Origin: Gorsachius magnificus
Lineage: Eukaryota; Chordata; Aves; Pelecaniformes; Ardeidae
Reading direction: 5' to 3'
Length of the DNA stretch: 64,000 nt
Assembly: GCA_034008185.1 (NCBI GenBank)
Contig: CM067081.1
Coordinates: forward strand, 19,033,821-19,097,820
Numbering within the stretch: position 1 is the stretch's first letter; each line of letters starts with the position of its first letter. This document shows, in pieces, positions 36,166-49,708 of the stretch. Both the position numbers and the translations under genes were made by a program. The notes beneath the pieces are model-generated. The model was not told the DNA's origin and did no database searches. It worked only from the letters and a program-made list of their open reading frames with translations.

Positions 36166-36977
36166 ATCATAGAATCATAGAATCATAGAATCACCTCGGT
36201 TGGAAAAGACCTTTAAGATCATCGAGTCCAACTGTTAACCTAGCACTGCCATCCCACCACTAAACCATGTCCCTAAGCACCTCATCTATCCTTCTTTTAA
36301 AGACCTCCAGGGATGAGGACTCCACCACCTCCCTGGACAGCCCATTCCAGAGCCTGACAACCCTCTCGGTGAAGAAGTTTTTTCTAAGGTCTAGCCTAAA
36401 CCTGCCCTGGCGCAGCTTCAAGCCATTCCCCCTCGTCCTATCATCTGTTACCAGGGAGAAGAGACCGACCCCCACCTCACTACAGTCTCCTTTCAGGTAG
36501 TTGTAGAGGGCGATCAGGTCTGCCCTCAGCCTCCTCTTCTCCAGGCTAAACAACCCCAGTTCCCTCAGCCGCTCCTCGTATGACTTGTGTTCCAGACCCC
36601 TCACCAGCTTGGTTGCTCTCCTCTGGACATGTTCCAGCAAGGCAACATCTTTCTTGTAGTGAGGGGCCCAAAACTGAACACAGTATTCGAGGTGCGGCCT
36701 CACCAGCACCGAGTACAGGGGCACGATCACTTCCCTACTCCTGCTGGCCACACTATTCCTGATACAAGCCAGGATGTCATTGGCCTTCTTGGCCACCTGG
36801 GCACACTGCTGGCTCATATTCAGGCGGCTGTAAATCAGTACCCCCAGGTCTTTTTCCACCAGGCAGCTTTCCAGCCACTCTTCCCCAAGCCTGTAGCGCT
36901 GCATGGGGTTGTTGTGACCAAAGTGCAGGACCCGGCACTTGGCCTTGTTGAACGTCATACAATTGGCCTCGGCCCAT
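36166..36977 (-). mobile_element. Young-looking CR1 LINE, 5' truncated
   Basis: The tail has three 'catagaat' units, then 'tcggttggaaaagaccttta'. The body is nearly identical to the corresponding parts of the 9991 and 61522 copies. Truncation occurs at 'ggcctcggcccat' (36977), inside ORF2 just downstream of the motif C region. Confidence 0.93.
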
Positions 36978-37027
36978 CTGAACTTTATAGTCAATTGAGA
37001 GATATAGGACTCTTTGGAGCAACTCAT
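36260..37027 (-). pseudogene. CR1 ORF2 C-terminal fragment, open but 5' truncated
   Basis: An uninterrupted 255-codon frame. From about residue 18 it is CR1 ORF2 C-terminal sequence: [72 protein letters not shown] and [19 protein letters not shown]. It ends at the natural stop after LRDMV. The first 17 or so codons (36978-37027) come from flanking DNA, not CR1, so the start is an accident of insertion. It lacks the endonuclease and all reverse transcriptase catalytic motifs and cannot encode an active enzyme. Confidence 0.9.
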
Positions 37028-40000
37028 GCTTAGATTTCTCCATGAAGAATTGCTCCTTCAAAGACTACTGAAAGAGTTCAGTGTGACTCGCTGAGCTGGA
37101 GATTTCTACACTACAGCTATATATGTATGACCAGATTAATTCCATCTTTTGTGTCCCCAGAATGACACACCAACTAAGTGGACTTTAATTTTTTTTTTGT
37201 TTTACATAGAGAAATGTATTTAGGCTCTCACTAGGTGTTCATATTATCCTACAGACTTAAACCAGTGTTGCTTACTTTTGATTAAGTTAGCTTGAAACAC
37301 CCTAAAAATCACCTCATTTTCAGAAGCTCGCAAGCATCCACTAACATGTTTCCTTTGGTCTCCTTAGAAGCATTAAAAAAATCTCAGTTTTGGTTATAGA
37401 TCAGAGCTACAGTCATTAAGCTTCAGATTCTAACACTGAATTCTGAATCCCTTTGGAAATTCAGAGGGATCATCTTGATGAGCTAAGGCAAATGCCACCA
37501 CTGGGTTGCAGTAGTTCTTATCTGAAAGGATATTGTTCACATTTGCTCAAGTTCTCTTGAATGGCAGAATGGCAGAGTACCTGCCATTTCTGCAGTTTTA
37601 GTGTCCCCTGTAAATATCTGTAGTTTGGGAGTACAAATTCAGGACATGTCCTTGATACAGGGCAGATATGTTCATTGCTGACCCCCATACTGCCCGTATG
37701 TACTGCAGGGTACCACAGCATGTTGCAGTGCGTGTTTTTCAACCATAACACCACCACCAGAGTTATATGAAATGCAACTTTTCATCATTTCATTTGATTT
37801 TGTGCAAGACCTCATGTATTAATCATCCAGGAGTCCAGGAATTAATAGCAGTTTCTCATTTCTTGTAGTTCATAAAGCCTCTAATAGATTTCTCCCTCGC
37901 ATGATGGCAAACAGTAAAACTGCATATTTGTCATACTTAATCAAGGAGAAATATTAGAGCTAATTTGTGTTAAAGAAGAACTGCTTGTGTAGATTTTACT
38001 CAACTTTACTGCTATATAGTACTAAATGACTGCTGAAATCAATTCCTAGGAATAAAACCTAAAATAGTATAAAAAAATCAATATGAATCCTCAGTCCCAG
38101 AACTTTCATGAATTTAGGAGATATGAGGTGGTCATTACATACAAATTGATTTTTCCAGCTGCCAGGCTGCTAAATATAAGTATCTAGCTGGTGGAGGTAC
38201 ATGCTCATACATTCTCTCACATACACACACCTGCATATGGTGTTTTACAGAAGTAAAGGTATAATTGCTTTATGGATTAATTCAGGCTACATATTAGTAT
38301 CTGCCTCATGGAAGATAAAATTCACAAACTCTCCAGTCATTATGTTCTTTAGAACCGGGAAAATCCAAAAGCAAAATTTAGTGTGTGACTTGTGTCTGTT
38401 TATAGCAGGGCTGAGTTCTACCTTTGTAACCAGAAGTGTTTGAAAAAGAGACAGCGTGAAGTTAGGGATGTACTGATGTCAATTAAAAATCCCCCCTTCA
38501 ACCTGACAGTGAGTCCAGTGGAGCCAGCATTTACGCCTGCATTGCTCCACAGCCACATGATGAGAGTGCACCTGGCTCTGCTGGATCGTGGTGGGGTTGG
38601 GAAGCAGCACGGCTGGGACCTGTGGCCGCCTGCTCCAGGGAATAGACCTCTGCTCTCATCAGGGCTACTTTACTCCAACAATAGAGAAGTGAGAATGCTT
38701 CTGGTACCGTATCTAAAAACTGCACCCAGTATTTTAATATCCCGTGTATACCTGGATATTTACTCTGATACCAGGCTGGGAGTCCTGCCTCTTAGAAGGT
38801 ATTTTCCCAGTCATACTGGGATCCCTGTTTCACTCATGCTACTGTGCTGTCATAAACCAGCAACGAAACAAAACCAGAAAATATTTCCGATGATGAAGTT
38901 CCATGGCTCTGGTTCTCTACATAAACTGAAATAGTAGATGGCATTGCAATCTTGAGCATGGTGAACAGCACTTTTCCTTGTAAACATGGTGTTCCAAAAC
39001 TGTGGCTCTGCTGATCACAATTCAGCCCAGAAGAATTAAAGTAGATAGGGACTTTGGATGACAAATTAACTGCCCTGAGACTCAGTAAATCTTTTTGCCA
39101 GAGAGACAGAATAGTGGGGTTAGAAAAATTTACTCCAGTCTCCATATTTTAGTCAAAACAAGCTGCAAATGGCCTTTGGGAAGCAAATGGCCTTTTGGAA
39201 GCTTGTTTCTGTTTCTAGTTGTAGCTGGAGTCTCAAGATATTTGAGTTATGAATTCATCTCTCAAACTATGTCATTCTGCAGTGGTTTGTGCACCATATT
39301 CAAGGATTCTTGGTTTTTTCTACTCTGTGAAACATTGTAGACTTTCACATGTCCACAAATACATAAAACCGTAAGTATTCACTCGTATTTCCCAAAAGCA
39401 TAGCTCAAGTAAGGGTATGGGGACTGGTGGGAGCTGTGGAAGGGAAGGCTGCTCGCCTTCTGCTCCAGTGTGTGACTACCAGACTGCTGCACAAAGCAGC
39501 ATTACTGGAATGGGGCTATAGACCCTACAGATTCCCAGTGAATCCATTTCTGAGCACCCTATTTGTTTAGTGCCAGTGAATTAGTAAAATCGTGGAAAAT
39601 AGAGTCAAGGAGAAAAAGCACTGTAAGACAGCGATATTACCTTTTGTGCTTAGTCTTTTACCTCTCATGTGATTTTACTCCACCCACTGTTCTCTACCCA
39701 GCCTTTGCTACAGGGTTTGTTTTAGCTTGATCCTTCTCTTTCACAAAGATATTCTATTTTAAAACATGAGCAGAAAGCTCCTGAGCTCCTGCACCTCCAA
39801 AATCACCATGACCCCAGAGATGGAATAACTTTAAATGATGAGCACTGAAGCTATCCTCATGAGTAGAAATGAAACATTTAGGATCTGAGGAAGCTTCCAT
39901 TTTAGCTGTTCATATTCTTTTCAGTGTGGTATTTCTATCCACTTCCATAAACACACACACCTCATTTCAATTACTGACTTAAAAGAAGTCAGACTTTGCA

Positions 40001-41069
40001 TAGCTACTCATGATAGTGAAGAGAAAGGTTTCAGAGTTTTATATTTATTTAAGAGTCTGTAACAAAGCTTAAAAGCTCAATCTTTGCAAATATATCCCCT
40101 GTGCCTGAAGACATTTTATTTCTGGATCTTGATCAGTTGAAAAAGGAATCTGTTTTTCACATTTCTCTGGTGGAAGCACTAATGCATTTTGACTAGTGGG
40201 AATCTCAACATAAAATTTCATAGTAGGTTTTTTATGTGTGTATGCATGTGTATAACACAAGGGAGGTTTAAGAAAAGAATATAATGCAAAATAAGAACAT
40301 TGCAGGTTGTTCATTATCAAGTCAATACTAACAAAATTGAAATATTCAGTTATTACACTTCAGAAAGGAGAAAAATTACCATTACCTCCTAAATGACCTT
40401 TTAAGCTTTCTCCTATGCATTACTCATCATGCTCAGCCCAAGCTGACAGAGCCCCATCTCCACAAGCTTGGGAACAGCCAGCAAAATCCCTACAGAGGTC
40501 TACCATACAAGTGTGTGAATAGATAAGAACTACTTCCCACCTCTCAGTGTTAGTTAAAAATAAAAAATATGGAAAGTTGTTACATGTTTTAACAAGTTTC
40601 CATATGGCAGTTCCAGCTGAGCACAAAAAGGTTCCCGTTGCATTATGCTGCCACTACATACCTCAGCTAAAATAGAAGCATAAAGACAGATGCCAGTGAC
40701 GTTTGTAAAGTTCTGGTGGGGATGGACCAAACTGTCCCAAAGGTAAGAGCCACCCCTGCATTACTGGTCATTGCAGGAGACAAAACTGAATATCAATTTC
40801 TTGTGGGAATCTCTGTTTAGTTTCTTCACATCTGTCTCAAATCGCTGGGGGGTTGAAAGAAGAATATTCCTCTGGGTTCAAGGGGATTGAAAAATGCAAA
40901 TGATCAAGTGTGAATTGTCAAGAGTGAATAAAGACCCAGGGACAACATTAGTATAAACAGTTGAGAAAATTCTCAAACACCACCAAATTCAGACTGTTTC
41001 TTGGACTGACGTACAGTAGGATGTTGTTCCCTTAGTCTTCCAAGAAGGATATCTACTATAGAAATGTTG
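36978..41069. other. Unique intergenic sequence
   Basis: No exon recognised. It includes an 18-bp tandem duplication at 39165-39200. The 180-codon frame at 38392-38934 has no domain, signal peptide or splice support. Confidence 0.4.
39165..39200 (+). repeat. 18-bp tandem duplication
   Basis: Two adjacent units, gcaaatggcctttgggaa and gcaaatggccttttggaa, with one mismatch. Confidence 0.85.
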
Positions 41070-41570
41070 GTGGCAAGACCTGGAGGTCTCTAAGCCAACC
41101 TTCCACCAGAGTGGGACTAACTTATCACCAGGCCAGGTTGGCCAGGGCTCTGTCTAATCAAGTCTTGAACACCTCCATTTTTATCAGGCCTCTGCTAAAC
41201 AGTCCCTCCACTGAAAAGAATTTGGCTAAAGTCCATCCTGAACCTTCCACACTGCCGTTTATGGCTGTTGTCCCTTGTTACCTCGTCAACCACTAGAGAG
41301 AAGAGTTTGGTGCTGCCATCTTCACAACTGCATTTTGAGTAGTTGCCAGATGCCATGGGATCTCTCCTTAGCCTTCTTTTCCCCAGGCTAAATAAGGTCA
41401 TCTCCCACAACCTCCCCTTGGGATTCATCCACTCTAAGTTCTTGACCATTTTGGTAGCACCTTTCTGGACCCTCTCCAGTTTCTCCCCATCCCTCTCAAA
41501 AGAGTATTCCATTGCCAAGTAGAGGGGAATAATAATAATTTCCCTGGATCTGCTGGTTGTGCTTTTCCCA
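41070..41570 (-). mobile_element. Old divergent CR1 LINE
   Basis: Minus-strand CR1 3' half of an older subfamily. It includes 'gaggtctctaagccaacctt', 'ggccaggttggccagggctc' and 'caagtcttgaacacctcc'. A degraded minus frame (41195-41518) still shows ERVQKGATKMVKNLEW and LFSLGKRRLRRDPMA, both typical of CR1 ORF2. The tail repeat has decayed and the boundaries are approximate. Confidence 0.85.
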
Positions 41571-41835
41571 ATGTTGTATATTTAATCTAGACATATACAT
41601 CTGAGCTCCTTCGCTTGATTTAGTTGATAGAGAACTGGAGAGAAAGAAGCACCTCTAAGCATGATTCACCTCATATTTAAGTAGATATCTACTACAGGTC
41701 TACTATGCTAGTGCTTTCTAGTTTCCATTGGAGTGGGGACTAACCCTGCTGATGAAACCTACAGTGGAAACATCTAACACCAGGTAAAATGAATCGCACA
41801 TGTCCATTCCCTAGGGGTAGTCCTTCATTAACTGG

Positions 41836-41863
41836 TAAGTAAGATTCTATGATTCTAAGTAAG
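41836..41863 (+). repeat. CR1-tail-like 12-mer between 8-bp direct repeats
   Basis: The 12-mer attctatgattc at 41844-41855 equals 1.5 CR1 tail units. It is bracketed by identical taagtaag at 41836-41843 and 41856-41863. No other CR1 sequence adjoins it. It may be an extremely short insertion or chance. Confidence 0.35.
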
Positions 41864-42575
41864 GATTACAGAGGGCAGGTAATTATCAAAAGCTCCTAAG
41901 AAGAAAGTAACTATTTTTTCATTCCAATGTACTGAAGTCTTTATGATGTTTTCTATGTGGAGGGCTAGATTTTCAAAGATGTTCAAGCATCTAAATATGC
42001 AGATAGTCACCTAATGGAGATGAACTAAATGGACAATTTGTCAAGGTATTGAAAATCAACAGTGAACTGAGCTCCTAACTCATCTCCAGGCTTTGTAAAT
42101 CTCACTAGCTATCCCAGTTCCTTTGCAAATCTGATTTTTAATGCCCTTTTGATCATGGACTTCTAAGATGCTTAGTTACTTTTGGAAATCAGACCCAGCA
42201 AGCCTACATTTCCTGAGTGTCAGCCAAAAAAGCGTATGATTACATCTGGTACATCAATTTCCAAATTTTGCCTGGGCAACATCAGTTCCCATAAACCCCA
42301 TAGCACTGGTTTCTCTGCTCACCTATAAAATATACAGTCAGAATATGTATCTAGATGTGAATAAGTCTTGATGCTAATGCATTTGCACTGCAGTTCTTTT
42401 CACAGTTTGAATTACTTTAATTCCCTCTACCAGATGCAATTCCTGCAAAGAATTGGCAAAACAGTTGCAATTAAAAAGACTCTCTAAGCTATTAGGATGA
42501 AAAATCAATCTTCCCTGACTGTCATCTGTAATTCCCAGCTTGCAGGTGGGCAGACATGTAATTATATATCCATAC

Positions 42576-42590
42576 CACACACACACACAC
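42576..42590 (+). repeat. CA microsatellite
   Basis: An uninterrupted (CA)n tract of about 15 bases, preceded by 'ccatacca' and followed by 'atgcgcacat'. Confidence 0.85.
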
Positions 42591-44522
42591 ATGCGCACAT
42601 CCACACTTTTTCTATATCAGGATTGATTACTTATGATGAAAATGCCATTTTCAGAATTATATGAAACTCAATATGTGTTTCACAATGAACTAATGAACAT
42701 GCTCTGTGATGCCTTAAAATACTTATTTGCCAGAGGAGGACTGTGTGTGTTTGAAAATAATTGCAAGAATGAACTCCAGATGGTCCCGCTGTCAAGGTAC
42801 AGTAGGTCTTTGTTTGTCTTAACTAGCGTGAACTGTGGCAGAGAGAAACCAGATAATCGCAAAGCTGAGCAAAGCACATATTCAGTGACACATCTTTCCT
42901 TTTCTGGGCTATTCGAGTGGCATACTTTGAACTTGAGAGAGAGAAAATAAACCTGCGTGAACAGGAAAACAAGCAGCAGAACACGTAAGTGCTGTGCTGG
43001 GTGTCATGTATTCCAACTATGCATCTATACACTATGGTGTAGCAGTGAGAATTTATATATATGATTCATGAGCATTTTCATGAGTGTATCCATTATTATA
43101 TATATTTTTTCATGGAATACACAGCAAAAAAAAAGGAAAAAAAAAGACAAAACAACAACATACAGGATGAGGGTAAGAGCCAGGACAGTCTTTGTAAATC
43201 CAAACAGAGCTGTCTGCTGCTGCCAGTTGCAATTGTCTCCCTGTTACTGCTGTCTCTGCTGACTCCTCACAAAGCTCAGCTGAAGGAGCTCCACAGCTGG
43301 GTGGGCCCAGCCCTGACTACATGGTCCCTCTGGGAACAGCGTGCTGCTCCTCCTGTCCATTGCCCTGCCTCTTCTGTACAGGCAGCTGCCTCGCTGCCGG
43401 CAGGACAACAGCTTGGTCAGCCAAGTCTGGCCCTGAACAAACCTACTGGGTGTGTTGGGGCACGAGATGTCTCACCAGTTCTGGAGGGTCTTCCTGGGCA
43501 CTGTCAAGACCACACTTTCATCCTGGATGGCCAAAAGGCAGGCAAGTCTGGAGCACAGACCCAGCAGTGCCATTCCCCTTCAGCATAGAGGTACCCATGG
43601 GGAAGGGAGCAGTTTTAATGGTGCACAAGGAATGCTCTAACAAGAGAGTCCTGAAACACTCCTTGGTGATATCAGAGAGCTAGTGCAATGTGTGCCCCAA
43701 TATTTATAAATCAGAAAGAAGTGAAAATATTTTTGATATTGATGAACCTACAATTAAGAATTCTAAAAAACCCACCAACCTCAAAAAAGTAAAAATAAAT
43801 CCTCAAATAGGATTCAGCTCTCCTCAATCCCTGGATATCATCATGAAGAAAAGCTCAGTTTAGTCTGGCATCTATTACTCTTTTTTTTTTTTTCAATTCA
43901 CTGTGTATTTCCATCATATATTTGGAAATCTTTCTGTGAGTCTGCATAGTTTAATGGATTTTTAGCACATCGATTTCAACAACATAAAAATATTCTGGGA
44001 AGCTACCAACCGTGGACTTTTAGCTATCAGAAGCTGCAGCCATCCACTCACTTATCCCATGACTGAAGGTCACCAAAACAACCCATGCAATATTGGTTCA
44101 GCAACCCATCTGTGTCATCTCTTCTCAGCTGCCAATCTGCAATGATGGTGGTCCATGTTGTACCAGACCAAAGCTGCTGGGCTCTTTGGTTTGTTTAGCT
44201 GAATTTTTTTCTATGCTCCTATGTTAGGCTTACAGCATGGTCCTTTATGAGCCCTTTTGGTGACCAATCCTGCAGGTGACAGGATTTGGCTTATGCTGCA
44301 GCCAAACTCCTCTGAGGTGTGGCACCCAGATTGGGCATCACATACCAAAATAAGGTCTGATGAACTGAAAACAAAGCTTCCTAGAAGGGAGCTACAGCAT
44401 TTTTAGCTGCCCATCCCACAAATCTGTGTGGGACCACAGGGGAGGGAAAGTGCTGGTCCAGTATGGGGATTTAAGAGAAAAAATGTGCAGAAAGGTGTTG
44501 GACTATATGTAGGGTTGGGAGG

Positions 44523-45705
44523 ATCATAGAATCATAGAATGGTTTGCATCGGAAGGGACCTTCAAAGTTTCAACCTCCTGCCATGGTCAGGGACATCTTT
44601 CACTAGATCAGTTGGATCAGAGCCCCATACAACCTTACCTTGAACAATTCCAGTGGATGGGGCATCCACAACTTCTCTGGGAAACCCATTCCAGTGTCTC
44701 ACCATGCTCATTGTAAAAAATTTTCTTCCTTATGTTCAACCTTAATCTACCCGCTTTGAGCTTAAAACTGTTTCCCCTTGTCCTGTCACTACAGGCCTCA
44801 GTAAAAAACCTCTTTCTTGTAAGCACCCTTTATAAATTGAAAGGCAGCAATAAGGTCTCCCTGGAGCCTTCTCTGCTCCAGGCTGAACAAACCCAGCTGT
44901 CTCATCCTTTCTTCATAGGAGAGGTATTCCATCCCTCTGATCATTTTTGTGGCCCTCTTCTGGAGCTGCTCCAACAGGTCCACATGTTTCTTGCAGTGAG
45001 GACTCCAGAGCTGGATGCAGTACTCCAGGTGGGGTCTCACGAGACCAGAGCAGGGGGAAGAGAATCACCTCCCTCAACCTGCTGGCCATGCTTCTTTTGA
45101 TGCAGCCCAGGATATGATTGGCTTTCTGGGCTGCAAGCACAGGTCCAATTTTTCATCCACAAGTACCCCTAAGTCCTTCTCCACAGGGCTGCTCTCAATC
45201 CCTTCATTCCCCAATCTGTATTGATATTGGGGATTGCCCCATCCATGTGCAGGACCTTGCACTTACCTTCTTGAACTTCATGAGGTCTGCATGGGCCGAC
45301 TCCTCAAGCCTGTCAGGATGCCCCTGGAGGTCATCCCCTCCCTCTAGCATATCAACTGCACTACTTGGTGGCATCTGCAGACTTGCTGAGCATGCACACA
45401 GTCCCACTGTCTATGTTGTCGATGAAGATATTAAAAAGTATTGGTCCCAATATGGAGCCTTGAGGGACACCACTCATTAGTGGTTTCCACTTGGACATTG
45501 AGCCATTGACTATAACTCTTTGGACATGGCCATCCAGCCAATTCCCTAACCATCTAACATCCATCCATCAATCCCATATCTTAGAAGTAAGAGTGGTGGC
45601 CTGTATCAAAGGCCTTACAGAAGTCCAGATAGACAACATCCACAGCTCTTCCCGTGTTCATTGAAGCAGTCACTCCATCCTAGGAGGCCACTAGATTAGT
45701 CAGGG
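44523..45705 (-). mobile_element. CR1 LINE, 1.2 kb, degraded ORF2
   Basis: The tail is 'catagaatcatagaatgg'. The body covers the reverse transcriptase from near motif A to the C-terminus in several frames. Visible blocks are [18 protein letters not shown] (motif B), [10 protein letters not shown] (motif C, with the FADD box decayed to SADA), [18 protein letters not shown] and [20 protein letters not shown]. Frameshifts separate 44635-44826, 44798-45040, 44913-45140 and 45361-45564. Same subfamily as the host copy at 5721. The 5' truncation is near 45705. Confidence 0.9.
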
Positions 45706-45729
45706 TGCTAACTCCTGAGGTAGCTGCAA

Positions 45730-46310
45730 CATTAATAACACCTGAGAACATGAAAAACATTTTCCTTAGAACAAACCTTGAAAACTTAGAAAGGTGAGAA
45801 CCTCGAGTAGAGGTGAACACTTCATGAACAGTTGATAGCCTGAAAATAAGTCATCTGAACAATTCATAGGACATTATTAAAGTCCTTATAAAGGAGGTGA
45901 AGAAGAGGTCAAAAAGAAAAAAAAAAGTATAATGGGATCATTAATATTATAGAAATAGTAAGTTGGAAATATGGGACTTTCAATAAAATTAAAAGGTGGG
46001 AGCCTCAAGATCACCTAAAGGAAATACTTATTCACAGAATCAATAAGTCAGCTTTGGAACTTCTTGTCAGAGGAAGTTGTTGAGACCAGGAACTAACCAG
46101 AATGTTTTTGTGGGTGTCAGAGTTACCATAATTAATTATGTACATTCTGGAGGGAACATTAAACCACATGCTTCAGAGCTGATTACCACCTCTTGTATAC
46201 CTCAAATGAAAAGAGGAAAGGGAGGAGAAACAGATTGTCTGATACCTGACTACTACAATATCTTGATGGCTTATTCTAAAACTTCTTGTCTGTTGGAGAC
46301 AGTGTACAGC
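45730..46310 (+). mobile_element. Ancient CR1/L3-like LINE remnant
   Basis: Scattered resemblance to the 3' part of old amniote CR1/L3 elements: 'agctttggaacttcttgtca' then 'gaggaagttgttgagacc' (the usual 'tggaactccttgccagaggatgt' region), 'ccacatgcttcagagctgat' and 'ctgttggagacagtgtac'. No intact frame or tail. The 129-codon frame at 46077-46466 overlaps it and shows no domain of its own. The limits are uncertain. Confidence 0.45.
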
Positions 46311-49300
46311 CCACAGACCTCAGGTTCAACCTTACAAGGCAGCCTCTGTTTTGCACAGCCATTTCCTGGCCACAAACCTTCTGAGAGACTGATTATTCAA
46401 GCGTCATTTGCATTGAGTGTTGAGGACATGAAAGGATTAGGAAGTTCTAGCAGCACTGGAACATGAGTCAGCAGAATAGGGTCTTCTCCTGGGTGTACAC
46501 AAAGAGCACATTTTGTTTCTCATCAGCTGTGACTGGGTCATCTAAACATGTCCTAAGACAGCCCAACCTAACAGTATAAGCCTTTCACAATTACAAATTT
46601 CCTTGCTCTTCAATGTCCCTCTTTCTGATGTTAGCAGTATAGATATTCTGTTATTCCAGTGATGATACCTCCCTTTCACTTCTCTCCGTTTTAAAGTTGC
46701 ATGGCCTGATGCCCCACTTGTTACTGGAAAGACCCTATTTATGAACGTTATTGGGCTTGAAAAGGCTACTGCTGCCCTCTAATCCATGGTGGGTGCCTTT
46801 GAAATCAGCATAAGACTGAGGTGGGACAAGCAAGGATAGACTTCTAGTTTTGTGATGCTTTGCTTGTAGCAAAGTTAACTTTCTAGGACGTGATAATAAT
46901 CAAAGAAATATTGTGGGTTTTCTTCATTTTCATCTTCTGATTATTCATAAAATTACACACCCTCTCCTGGATTCAGATTCATTTCTAAATTGCAACTGGG
47001 ACAGACAGCAGTTGAAGGATAATTGGGTAGTTTACATAAATTAGATCCCTTAGGTATATCCAGGACAAAGTCAAGATATTCAAGCAGAAGAAAAGAGATG
47101 TAAAAAATACAGAAAAAGTTGGAATTAATTAAAGGACAACACACTTACTCATATTCAGAGCATATAGTTTACTAAAGCATACACCAAACCTAAAGGGCAG
47201 TAATCTATTTTTGGTTCTTGATATGACTGCAATCAAAAGACTATGGAATGTATCTTCTGTGCATTATCTCTATTATCTTTTTTAATAATAAGGTGGTGAA
47301 TGATTGTACGTGGGTTGTCATATTTTAGAAGAAAAATTCCTCCTGAATCCCACCTCCACCATACAATTTTCTTCTGAGGCTGGTTCTGCACTGAGCTATT
47401 TGAGTTTCACATGAAGTCTTCTTTAGTTTATTTATTATGTGTTCTCCACAACCCTTTTTGCATGCTGATTTCTAACAAGTGTTTTTGAGATGTGCATTGC
47501 CCTCCCACAGAATAAGCATGAGCAAAGGTTATGTCAGGTTATAAAGCTAGATATTGCCAAAGGCTAGACAGGATATCCTTTCCTTGCCAACGCTGATGAT
47601 ACAGGTTCGAGACATAACAGCTGGGAGTAGGAGACATACAAAGTGTTATTTGAGGTGGCTGCACATAAAGAACATATTTGGACAGAATAACTATGTGTTC
47701 ATTTATTTTACTGACTCCAGCCAGGGACAAATAGCAGATAAGAAATAAGAGATATCAAACCTATTAGCAAGAAGGGGGAGGTGCTCTGCTGCTGCTTAGT
47801 ATTTCTATTTAGCAAAGCAATTTATTTGTAAATTATAAGACACATTTTTATTAGCAATATTTGTCTTGCCCTGCTAAGGAGCTAGTAGTTAACAAGCCAG
47901 GATAGTGTGATTCTCTTCTCCATAGCAATGGGAAAAAAGTTTGCTCTCAGTTCCTTGGAGACAGAAGGAGGAGGATGAAAAAGAACAGCTCCCTCTCCAG
48001 TCAGCAAGTATGAGGCTGTGGTGGAGAATGGATTTTCAGAGGGTCGTCTGCTTAAGTGACTGCGTAACTGCTGAGATACCACAATGATGGATGTTTTATA
48101 AATGCCTAGGTAGGTAGATAGATATGACAACCAGAATAGTGCTAGGTTTAAACTGAAATGAGGCACTCCATCACCATGTCATCTCTGGAAAGTCACTTGA
48201 CCTTCTTGTTCCTGAATCAGACCAGCTGTAAGAGCTGATAAAAAGCTGATTTTCTCTGAAACCAAGAGCTTAATCCAAACTTATGGCTTTCCAGGGAAGC
48301 CTTTTACTTGATTTGAGTGGACCTGGGCTCAAATCTTAAATACTTCACAAGGACTGAACAAGTCTTCTTTGCTGTGCCTCATCTTGCTCTTCTCCCTTCC
48401 TCCTCCTCACTTCCTATTGGGCAAGCACTGACCATTAGCTCCTAGAGATGGCTGAAAGGCATGAGAACTTGCTAGTCTGGGCTCTTCCCTCTCTTAGTCC
48501 TCACTTTCTTCTTGTTGTACACATGACTTTGTTTATCAGGAATTTAATATTTCATTGTTTTATAAGTACATTGTGTGACAATGCAATTTATCCTACAAGG
48601 ACAAAGCTGACAGCATGATAATTAAGAATAGAATAAATGCTAAAGGGTGAGAGCAGATTGCAGTGAATGACTGATTATTTTTGATAAGGAAATTGCTCTG
48701 CTGGTAACAGAATCCACAGTATTTAAGATCTGAATGGAGATGCCAGAAAAAAATACAAACAAATCATATCTTGATCGGTGCAAATATACTACCTGTGCTG
48801 TTCATCTGCAACATATAGTCTAGCTCTGCCAGTTACTTCCAACAAGTGGGTGACCATCAAGAGAAGCTTATTACTTGCACATACATAGATAGATTGGTTG
48901 GTAAATTCAGAACCTGCATATTTATTGTGTGACTGGAAAGTGAATTTCATTGTCATTGGCACTGCAGCAAGACAAAGCATGGACTCCCCCAGAATCAGAG
49001 ATCTGACTCAAAACAATTTCTGTGAATAATGATGCCTGACATTACTATTTGGTATGGATCCTGGAAAGCTTTAGAGGCATGAATGCGTGAATGCCCCAGA
49101 AGTCCTTGTCAAGTAAGTAATTGTTACTCCCATTTTACAAACAAGTGAATGACAGTAAAAAGCCAAGGAGATGGCATCTTTGTGCTGGGCTGAGAACAGC
49201 CTTCCAGAGCAGCAAGTCCTCACATGGGGAAGGATGCGGATGAGGCAGGTGACAAAACCAGCATGTGGAACTGTTGTTCCAACTAACTGATATTGAATTT

Positions 49301-49534
49301 ATCTCATCTGAGATCAGACTACACAAATTCATCCATACATCTCTACTAGCCATGCAGACCTGTGAGAAAAGGGGCAATGATACTCAGTTCAAACAGTAGC
49401 CTGTACAACAGCTGCCAGCTTGTGTTCTTGGGGCATCATGCCGTTCAAGTGCGACTTGTATGACAGGGCTGCATTGCATGGGTGATAGCAGAGGTGTGTT
49501 TGTCTATAAGATGATGTCATGCATCTTTAAAAAC
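46311..49534. other. Unique intergenic sequence
   Basis: AT-rich, no gene, RNA or repeat family recognised. Confidence 0.4.
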
Positions 49535-49708
49535 AACAGGTTTCCCAGACAGGTGGTAGATGCCCCATTCCTGGAAACATTCAAGATCAGGTTGGACGGA
49601 GCTCTGAGCAACCTGATCTAGTTGAAGATGTCCCTGCTCACTGCAGGGGGATTGGACTAGATGACCTTTAAAGGTCCCTTCCAACCCAAACTGTTCTATG
49701 ATTCTATG
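49535..49708 (+). mobile_element. CR1 LINE 3' end, plus strand
   Basis: It reads 'ggtttcccagacaggtggta', 'ggagctctgagcaacctgat', 'ggattggactagatgacctt' and 'ccttccaacccaaactgttc', then the tail 'tatgattctatg'. 5' truncated, about 175 bp, same tail type as 24058. Confidence 0.93.

Larger units (their letters stand above)
41571..44522. other. Unique intergenic sequence
   Basis: It contains a tiny CR1-tail-like motif at 41836-41863, a CA microsatellite near 42576-42590, an A-rich block near 43125-43146 and a T13 run at 43881-43893. No exon recognised. Confidence 0.4.

Noticed and set aside
38392..38934. 180-codon plus-strand frame
   Set aside because: No recognisable domain, unusual composition, no flanking splice or promoter support. 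A frame of this length is not surprising by chance in 64 kb.
2714..49708. Regularly recurring 8-bp units that might suggest a CRISPR or satellite array
   Set aside because: They are the short tails of dispersed CR1 elements, one to three units each, not an array.
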